A DNA stretch of 64,000 nucleotides from Bolinopsis microptera (taxonomy: Eukaryota; Ctenophora; Tentaculata; Lobata; Bolinopsidae): contig NC_087082.1 of assembly GCF_026151205.1 (NCBI RefSeq), positions 15,843,365 to 15,907,364 on the forward strand, given 5' to 3'. The notes beneath the pieces are model-generated. The model searched no databases and was not told where the DNA came from. It was given only the letters and a program-made list of their open reading frames with translations. A program made the translations under genes and the position numbers. Shown piece by piece: positions 1 through 11,363 of the stretch. The first letter of the stretch is position 1, and each line of letters starts with the position of its first letter.

Positions 1-87
1 CAATCGGCAAATGATTTTAATAAAAAACAAAATTAGCAGACAAATTACGAACATATTAAATTAAAACTTATTTAATAAAGCACAATT

Positions 88-743
88 ATCAGACAAATTA
101 CGAACATATTGAATTAAAATAATATATGATGATGATTAGCAATAAGTAGGTAAGTTCACCCTTCCAATTTAAAGGGGCATGGAAATTCTTCATGGAAATT
201 TTCTCAAAATCAACTTTTTAGTTGTTTCTGATAGAGGAGAGTAATATCTATCTACAGAATTTTGAGATTGAAGGCGCAGGCCTTTAAAATTTTTTATTTG
301 ATTTTGAAAATCTTGGACCTCGTTTTTTGATGATTTTTCGAGGTCCAAGATTTTCAAAGTCGAATAAATTCTGTTTGGCTCATCTCTTCAAAATGATCCC
401 TAGAACATATCCTGATAGTTTCAGGATGATTGCTCAAAAAATATAGAAGATTTTTAGACTCGATTTTTAGGGCACCCGATCAAAAATTGGTCGCGCAATA
501 CAATTAAACACACACGCTGACAATAATTTCGGATAGGAACGATATTTTTCCACGGGATCAAAAGCATCTGATAGATATTACTCCCCTGTAGTCTATCAAA
601 AACAACTAAAAAGTCGATTTTGAGAAAATTTCCATGAAGACCCCCCCCCCCCCCCTGCCCACTTAAATTGGAAGGGTGAACTTACCTACCAATTGCTCAT
701 CATCATCATATTATTTTAATTCAATGTGTTCGTAATTTATCTG
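88..743. mobile_element. Foldback/MITE-like element with long inverted ends
   Basis: The left end (about 88-250) and the right end (about 570-743) are near-complementary over more than 100 bp. Both carry the block GTAGGTAAGTTCACCCTTCC or its complement, flanked by an ATGATGATGA-rich stretch and a TTACGAACA block. A second hairpin sits inside (303-358, stem around CTTGGACCTCG). A C-run at about 642-656 interrupts the right arm. No ORF is present, so this looks non-autonomous. A partial extra copy of the left end lies at 35-65. Its right end runs to within about 30 bp of the BTB exon at 773. Confidence 0.75.
303..358. repeat. Internal hairpin
   Basis: Arms of about 20 bp (TTGAAAATCTTGGACCTCG and its complement) are separated by a T-rich loop. 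It forms the centre of the surrounding inverted-repeat element. Confidence 0.8.
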
Positions 744-772
744 CCCCCTTAAACAATAAACATTCCATTTAC

Positions 773-1829
773 CTGTTTTAGCCTCCTCAGTTTGAGTGGC
801 AACGTGTCTACAACCCTCAAGTAAATCTTCATCATCACTTTCTTCAGAATCTCCACTACATTTACTGTCTTCTAGCACCTCATCAGAACCACCAGCTACA
901 ACTTCACTCCTCAACTTGACCACCTTTTCTACCAACTCTTTCACTTGACCACCCTCAGATCCTCCCGACAGTTCAGTAATCAGGTCAACTACTTCAACAA
1001 ACTGGTCCGGATATCTTTGCTGAAATAGTCTCATATCTACTTGTTCGAGTAAATACAAAGAGTTCTCATCAAATCCTGTGTATTTTAACCCAAACGTGAG
1101 ATAACTCACTAAACAATCAAACACAATGTTTAATTCTCTCCCGGCTATCTGAACTGCCATGTTGATCTGACGTTTTGACAGCTCATCAAAGTTAGACATG
1201 TATTTCCGTAAAAATACTCTTTTTCCTATGTTCCTGGTCGTCATGTTTCTGACAAATAGATCCACAAACTTGCTTTGTTTCAGATTGAAGTATGCTCGAC
1301 TGGCAATCTCACAGGCAAACAGAATCTCCTCATATGAATTGTTCTCAAAGTTCAGAACATCTGTTTTAAAGAACTTCAAACATTTCTTTCTAAACCAGCT
1401 CACTTCGAAAACATGGGCCATCTTGTTAACGTCCTCAAAGTTTAATCTGTTCAGCATCTCAGATTCACCAGAGTACATAGCATCAACAAAACAATGTACT
1501 GCTTCAACACTAAAGTCATCCATCTCGTGGGAAGACTGAAATAGGAAACATTAAATTTGAATCCAGTTATATTATCTGAACTGCAATAACTTTATCTAAT
1601 AAATTGAATTTTATAACAAAATATTCAAAATCTTCATATTATTCTCTCTCAGTACCTGACAAAGGTTGGTGGTGAAATTACCAATAACAGGACTGTTAAG
1701 GGACATTATAACAGAGTTTACCCTCAACACTGATCCATCTCTCAGATTCAGCACCAGGTTTCCATGCACTGGGGAGTTTATCAATTCTCTTCCAAAATTG
1801 GCAGGAACTCTCACCTTCGGGATCATCAC
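773..1829 (-). CDS. BTB-domain protein, copy 1 (two exons visible)
   Basis: Two exons read on the minus strand. Exon 1 (1829-1656) gives 58 codons from MMIPKV, with the first half of a BTB/POZ fold (LVLNLRDGSVLRVNSVIMSL). It ends at a donor, TCAG|GTACTG. Exon 2 (1535-773) begins after TTTCAG, in phase 0, and supplies the rest of BTB (DDFSVEAVHCFVDAMYSGE, then EDVNKMAHVFEVSW), a BACK-like helical region, a Glu/Ser/Asp-rich stretch and an ATQTEE motif. It ends at ACAG|GTAAAT in phase 1. Codons continuing past that donor to about 711 are intron read-through. BTB proteins usually dimerise and often serve as Cullin-3 adaptors; no Kelch repeats are seen here. The start may be internal, because an AG lies just before the ATG in both copies. 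The next exon is not visible: the downstream sequence is the 88-743 element and then the window edge. It is a paralogue of 23878-25298. Confidence 0.8.
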
Positions 1830-1859
1830 TAGAATTGTTAGTTTTAGATAGGACTGATT

Positions 1860-2190
1860 ATATTCTTGCTTATCACAAGATCAATGATTCCACTTATCGC
1901 AACCAATACTACCCAGTCCCAGAGACAAATAGCAAATACAATGGATACAAAAAATAGATGACGAAAGTAAAACATAGAACAGCAAAAAATATGACCAATA
2001 GAGTTAATTGATAATTACAAATTCTCAAAATGAACTATAACTACAGGTTTAAATGAGGAAGCAGGGACTAGTTTATTCACTAATAGTTGGGGCTTCACAA
2101 CGTAGTAAGAATTGTCAAACAGTATATATACAATAAAGTAATTCAAGTGTTGCAATTGGCAGAGCAAAATACAGAGGTAACGGAAATTGT
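1860..2190. other. Non-coding spacer
   Basis: AT-rich sequence upstream of BTB copy 1. No convincing ORF. The block TGTTGCAATTGGCAGAGCA at about 2148 recurs twice near 61.85-61.91 kb, so part of it is an old repeat. Confidence 0.5.
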
Positions 2191-2194
2191 CCAC

Positions 2195-2330
2195 TGCCCA
2201 GTATAGCTAAGTCCAGCAGTCAACGTAATCAAGCACTACATGACAACTCATTTGCAGTCACTGGACCTCGATTATGGAATGTAATCCCAACACATATGCA
2301 CACCATCGAGGATCCTATGCAATTCAAATA
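2195..2330 (+). pseudogene. LINE RT C-terminal fragment (CR1/L2-like), short copy
   Basis: Nucleotide match to the longer copies at 19735-20195 and 33355-33830. The stretch encodes the conserved tail around TGPRLWNVIP and HTIEDPMQF. It is cut off before the FKAALTNF block. Such GPxLWN-IP tails are typical of CR1/L2-type LINE reverse transcriptases. A 5'- and 3'-truncated dead copy. Confidence 0.75.
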
Positions 2331-2654
2331 TTTTTATTAGGTACTGGTGATGACCGAAAATATTCTGCCCATGCTGTAAAGATTTAATTTGAATTTTTAA
2401 AGCTCATTCGCTTGTCTGATTGCGGGAGTTACTTATTTATAATATTTATTGTACATCATTAATATAATTCGATTGTCGATTGAAAGCTGAGGTGCAATGA
2501 TTCATTTTAGTTGAAAATTAATAATATAATAACAAATAATAATTCTACTATATATTAGGTGATGTTCGTTTCTAATATTGGTCTATAATGTTCGAGCTGA
2601 TATGAAAATGTATAATTTTGGCAACTTCATACAAATATTTGTTTAGAAGTTTGT

Positions 2655-2870
2655 TATTTCGTTAACGGGTTATACTCGTAAAATATTTGTTTCAAATATT
2701 ACAGGACCGTCGACAGGACCGTCGACGAGTCCAACTCGGCGCGCGTCCTGGTAGGTTGTCATTGGTTGTATGACCCGCCGCGCACGAGTGCGTTAACGGG
2801 TGATACTCGTAAAATATCTGTTCCAACTCGGCGCGCGTCCTGGTAGGTTGTAAACCTACAAACGAGTGCG
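2655..2870. repeat. Dispersed palindromic repeat family A (two cores)
   Basis: Two copies of a module: TTAACGGGTGATACTCGTAA, a TTTGTTYCA spacer, then a core CGACGAGTCCAACTCGGCG that folds on itself, then GTAGGTTGTAAACCTAC, which is a second hairpin. Further copies lie at 28846-28905, 33206-33298, 55120-55210, 55538-55690, 56819-56912 and 57237-57395. No coding content. Confidence 0.8.
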
Positions 2871-2899
2871 CGGCTCCGGCCCCTGTATCGTAAAAACTC

Positions 2900-3480
2900 T
2901 ACAAGGTCACTATCGTGAAACGACGATGGGTTATCCTCCCCACAAAATTTTGTGGAAGTTCTCCCGTTGCAATTGCAATGGATAACTTTACAAATTCTAA
3001 TATATATCAAATCTACCTACAAAGTGTTTTTTAAAACCCACATAAAATTGAAAAAAAAAATGTGTCTCTCTTGCTATTAAAACTGGCACCAAAGCTGCCC
3101 AAAATCAATGTCATCACCAAGTTGAAAATAACCATGTTCTAATTGATGTCAAGATTAGTATTACTTTAAGTAAAGTGTTGTTATGATTCAAACTTAATGT
3201 AAAAAAGTGGTGATCAATCTCCCGAATACGGTAGGAATCCACACTCAGGGCCCTAGTAATACAATATGACTGTTAAAACGAAAAGGGCAACAACAAGGTC
3301 TATCTTTACAATATACTGTTCAAATTCCGGATACCGTGATATTGTTGTAAATATTTAAACAAAATACCATTGTGCACAATAATTAATATATATATCTCAC
3401 GTAAATAACCTTTCCAGGCTATCTTACTTAAATAAAGTCATTCCAGGAATCTCACCTGTACTAAACGTACTTCGGTTTAT
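2900..3480. other. Non-coding spacer
   Basis: AT-rich sequence with no supported gene. The segment from 2930 to 2970 (CTCCCCACAAAATTTTGTGG) is near-complementary to 4362-4382, so the ORF-bearing unit at 3527-4211 may lie between inverted ends. Confidence 0.35.
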
Positions 3481-3526
3481 TCCTTCTCGGTCTGAGTTCG
3501 TACTTTCTCCTCGGATTTAATTAAGA

Positions 3527-4211
3527 GTGGAAATGATGAGAAAACAGCAGGAGGTCATGCGAAAAGAAACTGAAGAAAGATGCAGGGAAAGACAGAAAGA
3601 AAACATCAGGATTCAATTATCTAAGATTCCTAGGCAAATTGGAGAACGGGGACTATACTTAGGGGATTTGCCCAAAAGTATAGATGATTGGAGCAAGCAC
3701 ATCGGAGCAAGGAGCACGATAAGACCAGAGCCAGTGTTTATGGGGAGGCTGAAAGAGGCAAAAGTCGAGGGAGCGGAGATGGACTTCAATGCGGCTACCT
3801 TGCCCAAGGGAATTCCCTCTAAGGCAAGGCAGCAAGTATCAGAAATAATCAGTACGGAGTTGGGAGTATTTGTTGGAGACAAGGAGGATTTCATCCGAGT
3901 CTTGAATAGACTAGCACTGAGAGTGGAATTGACGGCCAAAGATGTGTGCTACGGGATAACTGAGGAGGATAGAGCAGTGGTGGAATGGAAACGCGACGAT
4001 AACAACAGGATCGAAGGAGAGGAAGAAGATGCTAGAGTTTTACATAAAGAACAGGGCGGGGGAATTCTCCCGTGGCTGTAGAAGTTTAATAGATATAGTG
4101 AGGGAGTTATGGGAGGATGAAGAAGATATGACGGATGGACTGGTAGAAGAAGAGTTAGGTGAACTGATGAGGAGATTATGGTTCTTGAACAATCTTGATG
4201 TAGCAATTTAG
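3527..4211 (+). CDS. Unidentified charged ORF, interrupted by a frame change
   Basis: The first frame (3527-4081) gives about 184 codons starting MEMMRKQQEVMRKETEER, a highly charged, probably coiled-coil start, followed by a mixed helical segment. A second frame (4029-4211), overlapping by about 50 nt, starts MLEFYIKNRAGEF and ends NNLDVAI. The character of the protein continues smoothly from the first frame into the second near 4030, which suggests one original protein split by a one-base change. I do not recognise the family. The setting, between short inverted CCTCCCCACAAAATT-type sequences, makes an ORF carried by a mobile element plausible (gag-like or nuclear-adaptor-like). A host exon is the alternative. 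A further lysine/arginine-rich stretch at about 4440-4600 may be part of the same remnant. Confidence 0.4.
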
Positions 4212-4689
4212 TAATAGTCGCATGCAATTGTATGCTTCTATAGTTTTTAACAATTTGTGCAATTGTACAAAAAAGAATACAGTCGTTTTATTGCATATCA
4301 AGTGATATCTCTGATTCATAATTTGTGAAGTTATCCTCTGCAAAGCAGCGGAAAACTTCCTCACAATTTTGTGGGGAGGATATGTTGTAGGGTCATTTTG
4401 GCATTTTCCAAAATAACTATTTTGATCATAATCTAACCCTTTATTACAACAATGAATAGAAAGGACCGAAAAGAAGGAAGTGGAGAGAGGAGAATGCAGA
4501 GATAAGACGAAGGGACGCGCAGAGGAGATCGCGAGAAGTGGAGCCCTAATGGCAAGGAACTCGATGGACGGTTTAGATTCTTATATAGATTGGCGTTGGG
4601 TTTTATATCTTAAGTTTATATGCATGACAGTATTAGTCCAGTATTTAAGGGTAGTATTTTAGGGCATATATTTTTGTACGACATTTAGT

Positions 4690-4980
4690 ACAGCAGGGTA
4701 GTGCAGAGAGTTTAGTTTAACACCTCTGTTTTAGTTACAAGGAGGATAGTTAAAGATATTGTTAAGAGCAGAGAGTTTTAGGGAAACAGAAAGTTTATTT
4801 TAACATCTCTGTTTTGGTTATCAGAGAGTTCAATTTTACACCTCTGTTTTGGCTATAGCAGGAGAGTTAAGGAAATATTTAGCACATAGAGTTTTGGACG
4901 AGCAGAGAGTTTATTTTAACATCTCTGTTTTGGTTATCAGAGAGTTCAATTTTACACCTCTGTTATGATTATTGGAAGGA
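4690..4980. repeat. Imperfect tandem repeat (CAGAGAGTT...ACCTCTGTTTT)
   Basis: At least five imperfect copies of a unit of about 30-50 bp that begins GCAGAGAGTTTA and ends ACACCTCTGTTTTGGTTAT. The two ends of each unit are partly complementary (CAGAG/CTCTG), so each can fold. No coding content. Confidence 0.7.
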
Positions 4981-5267
4981 TTGTTTAGGAAATTGTTTAT
5001 AGATTGCTCGGAAGAGTGGGAGATTGTTAATACTTTCTGGGGATACTTAAGAGTGGAGATATTGAAGGGATGTGACACTTTTTGATTTGAGAAGAACTGA
5101 TTTTGCAGTTAAAGTTCACAGTTAAAGAACCATTCGAATTATTGACTTAGTATTTGAGGAACTCTGAGATATTGTAATTACAATTCTTAAACGGTTTATT
5201 CAAATTAAACTATTATCCCTTGTCACCTTACAGAACAAAATATAAAGGAAAAGAGCCTTTTATCAAT

Positions 5268-5800
5268 GTTAATTCATCGCCGATCTAGCGAGAAGCATAA
5301 TCGAGTGCTCGGCGCGGCACAGTAACGCATCGCGCTTAAAGACAATGAGGGTTGCGACGTGATACAACGTTTTGGTAGGTTATGAACCTACAATTATTTT
5401 GTCACTTATTTTTGTTTGAAAGAGGTAAATGTACATTTTGTTTGATATATATTATACTTTAATGTTGAAGCTTGTAGCGTGATGCACTACTGGGTCGCGC
5501 GCGCATCAAATAATGCTTCTCGCAACCACTTCGGTAGATCGGCGAGATGCACCACTGTGCCTCACCGAGCTGCGAAGGATTGACATCGTGAATCAATGTC
5601 GAAGCGTGTATTGAATGTTTGAATTTACTTATTTTTAATGCTCAAAATATTAGCCCAATGCAAATTTTACAAAGCTAGTTTTGTAGCGCGTTGGGTTAAT
5701 GCATTAATTGGAGGACTTCGCGCCGCTTCGACGCGCTGCGCAAACTAGCATTCTTGCGACTTGCAGAGCAACGATCTGGAAGGGTTGACATCGTTAATCA
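5268..5800. repeat. Dispersed GC-rich repeat family B (several modules)
   Basis: Modules CGGCGCGGCACAGTAACGCA, GCATCGCGCT and GACATCGTNAATNAAT are embedded in AT-rich DNA, with AGATCGGCGAGATGCACCAC between. The same modules recur at 27850-28215, 36680-36870, 37240-37320, 58010-58115 and 58555-58705, in both orientations. Non-coding. Confidence 0.75.
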
Positions 5801-5809
5801 AATCCATTA

Positions 5810-7460
5810 ATAATGTTGAATGGACAAAACTAGAATAAGACTTATATTGTTTTTATACTTGCCCAAAATTGATCACTTGGGTTTTTTACCATTTTTGCAG
5901 CCAAACAAAACTGTGGTTACAGGTACAGCTAGCTTAGGAGTTGCAACATGCGTGGTAGGAGGTATATTATCTGTAAGTATTTTAAATATAATTGGTCTAT
6001 CATGATACGATCAATGATTGATGATACGCGCGGCATCGTTGAGCTGATCTAGCTGAGTCGAAAATCAAGCCGCGCATGCGCGGCTTACATATTTGAACAT
6101 TAAAATGTATTTGCTGCTGCTGTAAAGTACCGATTTTTCAACACTTTGGTGTGCCAGGCAAACGCGAAGGTGGCCTACATGACAGACCAAGCTTACAAAC
6201 ATAACAGGTTATCAGGTTTATAGCCACACAGTATCGAATTCAAACACCTTCTTCACTCACCAAGAAATTTGCGAAATTAAAAACATAAATTAGAAAACAA
6301 ATCTGCAACCAACCCGACCAATAATAGAGGTCGGTCTATCCAATAGAACAGTCGTATTACGTTCACAAAACTATGCAGTTTCTTTACATAATCGACATAC
6401 AACACCTGAACATATCTTTTAGGGAAACAATCTGATCAACATAGCTCACAACACAAATAATTAAAAATCATAAACTCTCCCAAAATTTATAGACAGATAA
6501 AACAGTGCTAAACATAAGATTTAATCAGAGTCCTGACTGCATTAAAATTAAACCAATCAGATGTTTCGCAACTTTGTGATGGCTTATATAAGCAGCTGAA
6601 TAAAGTGTTCATATGATAAAATTTAGTTGTCGTCTATGATTAAAACTTAGATTTGGTGTAATGAACATAATTTACCACGTCTTTTGCATAAATTCAAAAT
6701 CTTAATATCATAGTCCACCCTTTTTTGTTATATCCCTGGTTTCTATAGACCACGCCTTGCATGCTCTCAGAACCAAATAACTTGAGAAATTTGTGGGTGC
6801 CATTTATAAATTAGAAATTATATAATACAGATAAAGAATCACAGATGAAGACACACAAGTAATTCTTAACTACAGGATTCCAGAACACAAACTAAAACTA
6901 TCATCTCTTAGAACGAAACCATTTTATCGCTCACGATCGATAATCACCATCGTCGGCGCTAATTTACACTATTCTAAAGCGGTTATTTTTTTCCCCCAAA
7001 TGGAGGAATCGTCCAACTCGGAAAGTCCGTCGAATTAGAGTAATTGTATCGATCTCTCTACAACTCAAAATCATGATACTTCTCTTGAATTGTTTTCACT
7101 ACTATTGTTTTTGGAAGGTTTGAATGTTCGTTTGCTGTTATCTTCAATCATGCTGAGTCTTTATTGGCGAAATTTTTTTGCACTTGCTGGTTCTCTCGGA
7201 GGTAAGCATGAACAATTACCCCCTCTGTCTTTGTTGTAAATTTAAGAAAGCATGTTCTCTTTATTTATGAGTTAATGATTTACACAAACAGCCTAGCTAG
7301 TGTTAAATGTTGATACATTATAAAGGTTGCTTATACATACTATATATTTTGCTTTTACATATCATGCTCCTTGATTGCTCAAATTGTGTATGATTTATTG
7401 ATGTTTCTCGGGTAAATTTGTATTGATATAATTTATAATATAGTTTTAGCTAGTAATTAC
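5810..7460. other. Long non-coding stretch
   Basis: AT-rich, with short ORFs only. A small palindrome, AGCCGCGCATGCGCGGCT, lies at about 6068. No gene could be supported on either strand. Confidence 0.5.
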
Positions 7461-7464
7461 AGTT

Positions 7465-7575
7465 TGATTAATTCACCCTCTATAACGGGGCTTTTTGGGA
7501 TGAAAAAAACATTTAGCGTGAAAAATCTGCGTTGTAGCAGCTAAGCCTTTAAGCGTGTTATAGAGGGGGGAAACT
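7465..7575. repeat. Short inverted-repeat element
   Basis: CCCTCTATAAC near the left end is complementary to GTTATAGAGGGG near the right end, with a GGCTTT/AAGCCTTT pair inside. About 105 bp, no ORF. It looks like a very small MITE. Confidence 0.5.
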
Positions 7576-7909
7576 GAAAAAGTTTTTGATAATTTTAGGG
7601 TTATCGAGATGGACGTCATAACAGATCCACAAATTTACAGTCCACTTTCAAAATTATAACATTTGAGAACGTGATTAAACTATCCAAGAATCACACTTCA
7701 GTGTACGCACTACTTAAGATCGTACAATTCAACTACAATTTCGCAAACCCTTTAAAGCTCTTTTTTTTATTTCTCTCGTTACTTCCCGGAAATTTCTCAT
7801 AATTATCATCGTTTGTTGTCCCAGGCAGAGGTGCCCTTATTCATCCACCTGTTGAGTGTTGAAGCTACTAATAATATTTCAGGACAGAAAATAAAATCTA
7901 AGATTATCA

Positions 7910-8085
7910 CAACTAGGGTTACCGAATAGTTTTGAAAATATTCGGATTTGGAGTTCGGTATTCGGTTCGACCGAATATTTGGTGATACGGTCGCGGTCAA
8001 TCGAAAATATTCGGTACCAAATACCAAATACTACCGGATACTGAATATACAGATGATTCGGTAATCGGTCACCACACCTGTGCTA
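7910..8085. repeat. TTCGGTA-rich element, hAT-MITE-like
   Basis: Many variants of ATATTCGG, TTCGGTATTCGG and their complements are packed into about 170 bp. The imperfectly inverted ends read CTAGGGTTACCGAA and, from the other side, AGGTGTGGTGACCG. Clusters of this type are common inside non-autonomous hAT elements. The family assignment is inference. Confidence 0.4.
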
Positions 8086-8317
8086 AGTGTGTCAAACTAC
8101 TTTAATGACCATTTATAATGACTAAGGGGCAAGATAGTACTCTTTTGGGTCCTAAAAACAGCAGCTGTCATGTAGGAGGAAAGTAATGATAGTTTTGATG
8201 TCTGGAGTCTTTAATTGAGATATTTCGGGGACCTTTCAGAATTCAGAGTAAGAAGTTCAATGTGCAGATGGAAGCAAAATTATCGCGATTTTCACCTCAT
8301 AGAATAATAGGCTATTT

Positions 8318-8366
8318 TAAGAGTATTAGGCCAAAAGCAATATATTGCTTTTGGCCTAATACTCTA
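8318..8366. repeat. Near-perfect hairpin
   Basis: GAGTATTAGGCCAAAAGCAA is followed almost directly by its complement (TTGCTTTTGGCCTAATACTC) with a short AT loop. A third partial copy, GGCCTAATACT, follows at 8384. It could be a mini-MITE or a cruciform sequence. Confidence 0.75.
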
Positions 8367-8399
8367 TTATAATAATTTATAATGGCCTAATACTATATT

Positions 8400-10100
8400 A
8401 TAATCAATATTGCACTATTAGAATAAGAAGAATTCTTTGAAACAAATGGTTAAGAATTGGCAGGAATTCGTAAGAATCATTGTGATACATTTAAATCAAG
8501 AAACGAAGAAACCCACAATTTATTCGATCCTTTTTTGGGGTTAAGTACTGAATTGGACATTTCTATTATTGGATTTGATAATCGCATTAGCATAATTATG
8601 TTAACTTTCTTGTACATTGTTTGAATCAAACCGATGAAAACACAATTTACGATGGTTTTAAAAATGTAATATAGGAGATAATTATTAAATCCATTAAGTA
8701 TGAAGTAGCTGTTAACTGATAATATTAGACAACAAATATGAAATCCGTGTCAGAGCTTCTTTATTTAATCGGTTGTCAATCAAATGTTGAAATCTAAATG
8801 ATGATTAATACCCTTATCAGTGATCTTGTCCATAAAATACAAATGCAGGCTAACATGCAGTTTATTAACATTTCTACAAACATTTTTATAGCTGAATTAA
8901 CTTGAAACTTCTCACAAAAAATAAGAGTAAATTAAAATTTTCGAATTAAATGTCTTTAAAGCAAGAAACAAAATTTGTTCTAGAGTTCTAGTCCTTTTCG
9001 TGTTCATCATCGAGTTGCTTTTCTGACCTTCAATAAAAGATCATCAGCTTTCTAAACATCTTTTCCGAGTTCCTTCGATCCATCTCTCCAAATATTGACC
9101 TGAAGAGATGCACGATGATAATGGAATATAATGTGACTTCAGTCATTTACTTCATGCCTTTTTTTTAATCAGATAACGATTTAAAAGATCTCAAAGCAAT
9201 CAATTAAGGTGGCACTCGACTCAAGTGTCTGTCAGCCTGCTCCTTCATACGAAAAGTCCAATTCACATGTTCAACAATTCACTTGTTCAACAATGCACAT
9301 GTTTAACAGCACATGTTCATTAAGCGATCTCAGTTACCTGGCCGGCGCGGTGGTTAGTGGTATCGTTCATCATGGCCTCTCCAACTTAGAGTGAAGTCGA
9401 AACATGTGTATCTCCAAACATCTTTACAGTACCTGACACTACTGCCACAAGCAGTGGAGGGAAGATATTATCTCTTCACTGCTTCTGTCAGCTGGTTAGT
9501 TGAAATAATACTGGAAATCGTCCCACCGATTTCCAGATAATTTATTAAACTAATAAATAATTATTTATTTAGTCTTTATATATCCTCAAATAACTGGCAC
9601 ATATTGTGTAGTCTCCTAGATACAAACATGGTGACCAGTATTTGAGGGTAATGTTTCACTTTGAGGCTGTTGCGTTCATAAATCACAGATGTAATGGTTC
9701 GTGCATCAACTTTTCGGGAAAAGTGCGTTAAGTGCGGTAATTCTTTTTCGTGCGTGAGCTCTAGAATGTAGATAATAGCTTACTAGAAGATTCCATGTTA
9801 CGTCGTCAAGAAATTTTGTTTAATTGATGTGTGTTGAGTTACACCGATCAAACTCTCAAAAAGGACTGATTTGATGCGCGATGTGGGTTTGTTTCGTAAA
9901 CTAAATCTATGTAATTCAAAGAAACTATCGATAAAAGAAATGATTTATTTTAATTTTCGATTAAAAAAGCTTATGATAGGGGTTTTTGATGATCTGAAAG
10001 CTGAAAAGAGCAACCTAGGGTTTTCTGACGAGACCGGTTTCCGCTTTTCATAAACTATACCTTCGAAGTAATCTTGCGAATTTAAATAGATGAAAAATAC
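8400..10100. other. Non-coding spacer downstream of the Ig/CCP gene
   Basis: AT-rich, with no supported gene. A short cluster of CACATGTT/TTCAACAAT repeats sits at 9255-9320. More C-terminal exons of the minus-strand gene could lie here unrecognised. Confidence 0.4.
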
Positions 10101-10104
10101 TTAC

Positions 10105-10279
10105 TGAAGCACGTTTCAAACCCGTAACCAGACTTGTGGCCCACTGGACAATTTTCACATATATTGTTGTTCGAGTCATGATATGTCTTTGGTGGACAGA
10201 TCTTACAGAATTCTACTTCTGTGATGAGATTGTCATATTCATTTTCCGGTCCTGTGCACTTAACATTTCCACCTTCGCA
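10105..10279 (-). CDS. Exon: Cys-rich (GCC/ephrin-receptor-like) module
   Basis: Read after the acceptor CTACTAG|TGC and closed by a donor CTTCA|GTAAGTA; entry phase 0, exit phase 1. It starts CEGGNVKC, whose first Cys would finish the sushi domain of the preceding exon (10444-10571, ending CNKWK). It then carries CKICPPKTYHD, CENCPVGHKSG and FETC, with spacing like GCC2/GCC3 or ephrin-receptor-like repeats found in secreted and surface proteins. Last exon of this gene that I could support. Confidence 0.6.
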
Positions 10280-10443
10280 CTAGTAGAGAGATTATGTTAT
10301 TCAGACAGTTCAGTAGCTAATGTGCTAACATTAATAACATTATGATTATATTTGAAAAACTGTTTATTGTCACCAACATGTAGCCAAGGTTTGCCAATAT
10401 TAATAGACCCAATTTAAAAAACACGATGTGTCTAAGTTCTAAC

Positions 10444-10571
10444 CTTCCATTTGTTACATCTTTCTGCCTCTGTCTTGATATAACCTTTATTACAAGTGTA
10501 AGTTATTAAACCAGTTTCTCCTTCGGACCACACATCTAGGGTGGTTGAATTGTTAAACACACCATTTATTA
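10444..10571 (-). CDS. Exon: sushi/CCP domain, C-terminal half
   Basis: Bounded by CATCAG (acceptor) and AAG|GTTAGA (donor). It reads INGVFNNSTTLDVWSEGE, then ITYTCNKGYI and ERCNKWK. The Y-x-C-x-x-G-Y and C-x-x-x-W features are the hallmarks of a sushi domain. It enters in phase 1 and leaves in phase 0, matching the next exon. Confidence 0.6.
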
Positions 10572-10975
10572 CTGATGTGACTTGCACTTTAAAATTAAAT
10601 CATCCTTGTAATTTTAACCTGTGTAGTGTGTATATGGTCATTGGTCATTTTTGTGGTGTTTAGATTACACGCTGCACGGTAGAAGTTTTATCTCAATAGT
10701 TGTATAAAATTTCAGTTTATTGTTATTTTTACCTTGGGTTAGTGTAATATCCAAGTCTTGCGGCAGTTGCTCTTTCACCCTGCATTCTAAGGAAAGACGG
10801 ATTAGTTTGTTAGCACCGGTATTAATTTACCCTAATTTAAATTTACGTTTTTCATACTTTTACAACGATTTCTGGAGAAATGAAATGAACCAAATGGTTG
10901 TTTCAACTATCAAATCAGCTGTCAGTTATAAGTTATTGCTACTTTTTGTGATTTATTGTGAGAGTGAGAACTCAC

Positions 10976-11173
10976 CGTTTGTCTCCGTACAATCGAATGA
11001 TTTGTCAGTAAACACCATATTATCAACCGCTTCACAGGTTGCAGTAGTGGTTACATCTGAACCAGATGGTGTGGATCCAGGAGCACAGGAGACCGTCACA
11101 TCTCCTCCTACTTTTACTGTTTCCACAGTGCTACCCGCGATTGTGAATGTGAATTTGGGGTCTTTTAAACATC
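10976..11173 (-). CDS. Exon: CCP-like cysteine module
   Basis: Acceptor ATTTCAG|GA and donor AACG|GTGAG; phase 1 to phase 1. It reads GCLKDPKFTFTIAG, then GDVTVSCAPGSTPSG, TATCEAVDN and FDCTETN, giving four cysteines in CCP-like order. It follows the last Ig exon directly. A longer plus-strand ORF over this stretch is a shadow. Confidence 0.65.
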
Positions 11174-11363
11174 CTGAAATTACATTGTCAAGTTAAAGAT
11201 ATTATCAAGTTATCCGTAGGTGCAAATACATGATAGATGCCTTTACTTATTACTAGGTTCTTCTTTGGCCATTGAGTTTGCTATAATCAGTTTCCCCTTA
11301 GCTTTCTCGGTAAACTATAAAGTCAATAAAAAGTTTCATTTTAAAACCAACTTGGAAACTTAC

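Noticed and set aside
1198-1539. Plus-strand ORF over BTB copy 1 (and 24635-24853 over copy 2)
   Set aside because: Antisense shadows of the BTB exons, which are supported by splice sites and a paralogue.
10720-11196. 158-codon plus-strand ORF
   Set aside because: It overlaps the minus-strand CCP-like exon at 10976-11173, which has splice sites, phase agreement and cysteine spacing. The plus ORF is its shadow.
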